Assembly (NCBI RefSeq): GCF_003123685.1
Contig: NZ_QCYJ01000021.1
Location: 558,001 to 622,000, forward strand
Length of the DNA: 64,000 nt
Reading direction: 5' to 3'
Source of the DNA: Nocardia aurea
GTDB lineage: Bacteria > Actinomycetota > Actinomycetes > Mycobacteriales > Mycobacteriaceae
Part shown: in pieces, positions 61,511 through 64,000 of the stretch
Layout of the letters: each line of letters starts with the position of its first letter
Numbering within the stretch: the first letter of the stretch is position 1
The notes under the pieces: model-generated
Told to the model about the DNA's origin: nothing
Seen by the model: only the letters and a program-made list of their open reading frames with translations
The model's database searches: none
Position numbers and translations under genes: made by a program

Positions 61511-63059
61511 AGTGCGAGCTCAACCCATGTAGGTTCAGCTGATCTGGTTGACTGTCAATGACTTTCGGATAGTCATGCTTGTTGTCGGTGTCGGTTTGTT
61601 GTCGGCCGTAGGGGTGGAGTGTGTTGTGTGGGGACGCCGCTGCGGCGGAGTCGGGTTTGGTGGAGTTTCGTCGTCGGTTCTACGGCTGCCTGGACACGCG
61701 AGCGGACGCGCTGTTCGAGCTCGCCGATGCGGCGATCTGCTCGGACGGACCGGTTACCTCGCTGGTGGAGTTGTCGCTGGCCGCGGTGTTCCGCCGTGGG
61801 CACGGGGCCCTGTACGACGCGTTGGCCGACGGTTCGATCGATGAGGATCTGCTGCGTGATCTGCTGGCCGACCAGCTACCGATCGACGCGCCGTTGATGT
61901 TCGGTATCGACTCGACTACTTTTCCGCGTCCGAACGCCGAATGCTCGCCCGACCGGGGGCTGCACTATGCGCCGTGTCGCTGTGACGTTAATCGGAAAGT
62001 GTTGCCGGGCTGAGAGTTCCAGTGGGTCATGGGCTTGGAGTGGGGCAGTTCCTCGTGGACTCGACCATTGGACGCGATTCGCCTGCCGGAGGGTTCGTGC
62101 CCTGTCGTTTCGACTGCTGACCAGATTCGTGATCTGGTCCGACGGATCGGCCGGAGAGAAGAATCGGCGGCGCGGCCCGCACCGCTGTTCATCCTGGATC
62201 AGGGGTATGCGGCCGCGGCCCTGACGCACGCGCTGGACGGATTGGAGGTCCAGACGCTGGTGCGGATCTCCGGCGATCGCGTCTACTACGACGGACGTCC
62301 CGGCCCGCGCAAGCCGGGTCCAGGACGAGATGGTGTTCATGGCAATAGGTTCGAGCTCGCCGGCGAGGTGAATCTGCGCCGCCCCGACCAACTGATGATC
62401 GTGCCCGACACCGACAAGTATGGGCGGGTCGAGGTCCGTGCTTGGCGTCGGATGCACCAGAAGGTCCAACGCGTCGGGTATTTCGCTCGCCTGGACGCCG
62501 AGCTGTTCACGCGGTTGCCGGTCATCGAGGGCACCGTCATCGAGGTCCGGGTCGAACGGCTGCTCGACGGCCGCAATCCGCATCGCACCATGTGGCTGTG
62601 GCACTCCGGCCCGCATGCCCCGGACCTGGACGTGTGCTGGCGGGCCTACCTGCGCCGGTTCGACATGGAGCACACGTTCAAGCTGATGAAGTCCCAGCTC
62701 GGGTGGACAGCGGCGCGGCTTCGTCATCCCGAGCAGGTCGTCCGATGGACCTGGCTGCTGATCGCCGCCTACACCCAACTCCATCTGGCCCGCGACCTGA
62801 CCATTGATCTACGTCGCCCGTGGGAACGGCGCCCGCGTCCGGGAAAACCGTTGACGCCCTTTCGAGTCCGCCGCGCATTTCGACACGTGCGTGATCGCCT
62901 GGGCAGTCCGGCACGTCTGCCGAAAACCGCTCACCCCGGCCCCGGCCGCCCGCCAGGCGGCAAGAACACGCCAGCCCCACGTCACCTCCTCGGGTCAGAA
63001 ATTCGCAAAACGGACAAGGTGGCGAATAGGAGAGGGAAGAAGAAAGGTTAAATCTCAAG
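61497..63059 (+). mobile_element. IS4-family insertion sequence (1563 bp)
   Basis: Bounded by perfect 14-bp inverted repeats CTTGAGATTTAACC (61497-61510 and 63046-63059) and a 5-bp direct repeat CCAAG outside. Removing the element and one CCAAG copy restores the IS3 orfA reading frame through to a normal-looking C-terminus, which proves the insertion and its exact borders. It carries one transposase gene. Confidence 0.92.
61621..63051 (+). pseudogene. IS4-family transposase with in-frame stop
   Basis: A single reading frame of about 476 codons interrupted once by TGA at 62011-62013. Before it lies FGIDSTTFPRP (first Asp); after it FILDQGYAA (second Asp) and YLRRFDMEHTFKLMK, a perfect Y-x2-R-x3-E-x6-K IS4 signature. 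The frame is identical on both sides, and the stop falls between LPG and EFQWVMGLEWG where a Trp codon would fit. So a one-base TGG-to-TGA change probably inactivates it. Confidence 0.87.
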
Positions 63060-63064
63060 CCAAG
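63046..63064. repeat. IS4 right end: inverted repeat plus target duplication
   Basis: Terminal inverted repeat GGTTAAATCTCAAG (63046-63059) followed by the second CCAAG copy (63060-63064). Confidence 0.88.
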
Positions 63065-63447
63065 AGAGCGTGTGCTTTTCCCATGATGTCGAGCGCGGTC
63101 TCGGTGGTCGTCAACCGCTTGTTCAATCGTTCGTTCTCCCGCCGCAGACGCGCGATCTCGGCCTGTTCGGCGGTGAGTTTGCCGATCTTGGCACCCGGGG
63201 GCTTACCCGCCAGCACCCCGGCATCACGTTGCTTGCGCCACTCGCTGATCAACGACGAGTACAAGCCCTCGCCCCGCAGATACGCCCCGCCCTCACCACG
63301 CTCGACTGCTTGTTCGTAGGCCAGCAGATACGCGAGCTTGTCGGCGGCGCTGAACGCGCGCCGCCGCTTCGGTTCCTCACCACGCGGCCCAGCAGAACTC
63401 ATCGCTCCATTGTCGCCGCTGCCCTTCGAGGCCCTCGTCCTGGTCAT
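63055..63447 (-). pseudogene. IS3-family OrfA, truncated by IS4 insertion
   Basis: A 130-residue OrfA with a helix-turn-helix (AFSAADKLAYLLAYEQ, SLISEWRKQRDAG) and a leucine-zipper-like coiled coil (EIARLRRENERLNKRL). The frame now ends LLA-stop inside the IS4 end. Joining 63064 to 61491 instead gives LLETLSERADCDEQRKKR-stop, ending at 61442 and overlapping the OrfB start. The gene was therefore intact before the second insertion. Confidence 0.88.
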
Positions 63448-63507
63448 GAAATGCCGATCCGTATCTCGCCCCGCGTCAGGCCGATTTGCTATGAACCAAT
63501 GGACTCA

Positions 63508-63676
63508 ACTCAGCCTGACACGCAGGGAACAAGCCAATACCGCCCTACGCCAGGAGAACACACGGCTGCGCAGCCAAGTGCGGACTTATGCGCGGGTCAT
63601 TCACGAACTCCGCACCGAAGAGGCGTCGTACGGGCCGCGGCCATTGCATATCGTGCCCAACCATCCACCGGACTGA
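63508..63676 (+). pseudogene. Transposition accessory protein, 3' half
   Basis: Continuation of the gene begun at 60146: LTRREQANTALRQEN, LRSQVRTYARVIHELRTEE, a coiled-coil region, then stop. The reading frame is open across the IS3 end, and an ATG within the IS (63491) is incidental. Confidence 0.65.
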
Positions 63677-63943
63677 CTGCGCCGAGAACTATCAGCTATT
63701 GCCGAGCGATAGCTCGCCACCAGGCCGATCCACCTCCAGCGCGGATGGGTGATCAGATCCGGGACCGCGTTATGGGCGGTAGTGGTTGCGATCGTGCACG
63801 TCACAGAAGCAAGCCGTGCACCGCCCGTCGTGCGAGCTCAAGCGTGCACCACGCAATCTGCCCTCACCGATGTCGTTGGTGCGTCCTTTCGTGCTTTGTT
63901 CCGTCTGTGTTGGTGCCCATCCTTCACAGATCAAGGAGTCACC

Positions 63944-64000
63944 ATGAGTACCAACCCGAGTGAGTTCGAGGCGGCGGATCCCACCGACGCACCGACCCAG
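63944..64000 (+). CDS. Start of a gene cut by the window end
   Basis: ATG 63944 preceded by AAGGAG (63933-63938) opens a frame of 19 codons to the window edge, Asp/Glu/Pro/Thr-rich. Product not identifiable. The 267 bp between the mobile-DNA region and this gene hold nothing I can name. Confidence 0.55.
   Translation, partial: MSTNPSEFEAADPTDAPTQ

Larger units (their letters stand above)
60409..63507 (-). mobile_element. IS3-family element, itself interrupted
   Basis: An IS3-family insertion carrying orfA and orfB on the minus strand, split by a second insertion at 61497-63059. Without that insertion it would be about 1.53 kb. Candidate ends are TGAGACCGTCGGGT (60409) and, reading inward from the other side, TGAGTCCATTGGTT (from 63507), which match at 10 of 14 positions. 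No clear target duplication is visible, so the ends are approximate. Confidence 0.7.

Noticed and set aside
62011..62013. Selenocysteine at the UGA in the IS4 transposase
   Set aside because: No reason for selenocysteine in this family and no recognisable selenocysteine-insertion hairpin after it; a TGG-to-TGA mutation is simpler.

Overview
The window is high-GC actinobacterial DNA. A fused AccD-AccA carboxylase, a mycobacterial-type cholesterol oxidase (ChoD), cyclopropane-synthase-like methyltransferases and many soluble P450s point to a mycolic-acid-producing genus, most likely Nocardia or a close relative. Genes are tightly packed, with many ATGA/GTGA start-stop overlaps.

Region 1 (about 1.5-30.6 kb) looks like one biosynthetic locus for a modified fatty acid or polyketide. 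A minus-strand operon (6610 to 1549) encodes a fatty acyl-AMP ligase, a ferritin-like di-iron enzyme, a hotdog thioesterase, a free acyl carrier protein, a cyclopropane-synthase-like methyltransferase and an acyl-ACP desaturase: a complete on-carrier acyl-modification arm. The plus strand carries three P450s with a flavoprotein, a LysR regulator, an acyl-CoA synthetase, a second flavoprotein, an SGNH hydrolase and a PUFA-synthase-type iterative system: PfaA-like KS-AT-ACP-ACP-KR-DH, a PfaC-like dehydratase protein without KS or CLF, and PfaD. Three acetyl-CoA carboxylase genes follow in the same overlapping run, so malonyl-CoA supply is built in. Upstream are an SDR fragment, a two-EF-hand miniprotein and a thioesterase.

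Region 2 (30.7-35.8 kb) holds a zinc-ribbon protein of unknown role and a short alanyl-tRNA-synthetase-like gene that ends before the editing domain and carries a one-base frameshift. In front of it is a probably leaderless, alanine-rich leader peptide with mutually exclusive stems, a candidate ribosome-mediated attenuator. Next come a Rieske-type oxygenase whose cluster-binding motif is degenerate, an SDR, and a divergent TetR with a perfect palindromic operator.

Region 3 (35.8-45.8 kb) is an assimilation island: a rhodanese and a long minus-strand operon with a peptide-type ABC importer, two NtaA/SnaA/DszA-type flavin monooxygenases and an aldo/keto reductase, probably for sulfur scavenging.

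Region 4 (46.2-59.6 kb) holds lipid and redox genes: an acyl-CoA dehydrogenase with a hotdog protein and hydrolase; a reductase-P450-thioesterase set; a LuxE/LuxC-like (EhpF/EhpG-like) carboxylate-reducing pair; a nitronate monooxygenase; a TetR/DoxX/methyltransferase group; and choD.

Region 5 (59.7-63.7 kb) is a graveyard of mobile DNA. An integrase remnant sits next to an accessory gene split by an IS3-family element, whose orfA is in turn split by an IS4-family element with a 5-bp target duplication. Each layer is damaged. A new gene begins at 63944 and runs out of the window. I found no tRNA, rRNA or CRISPR array.
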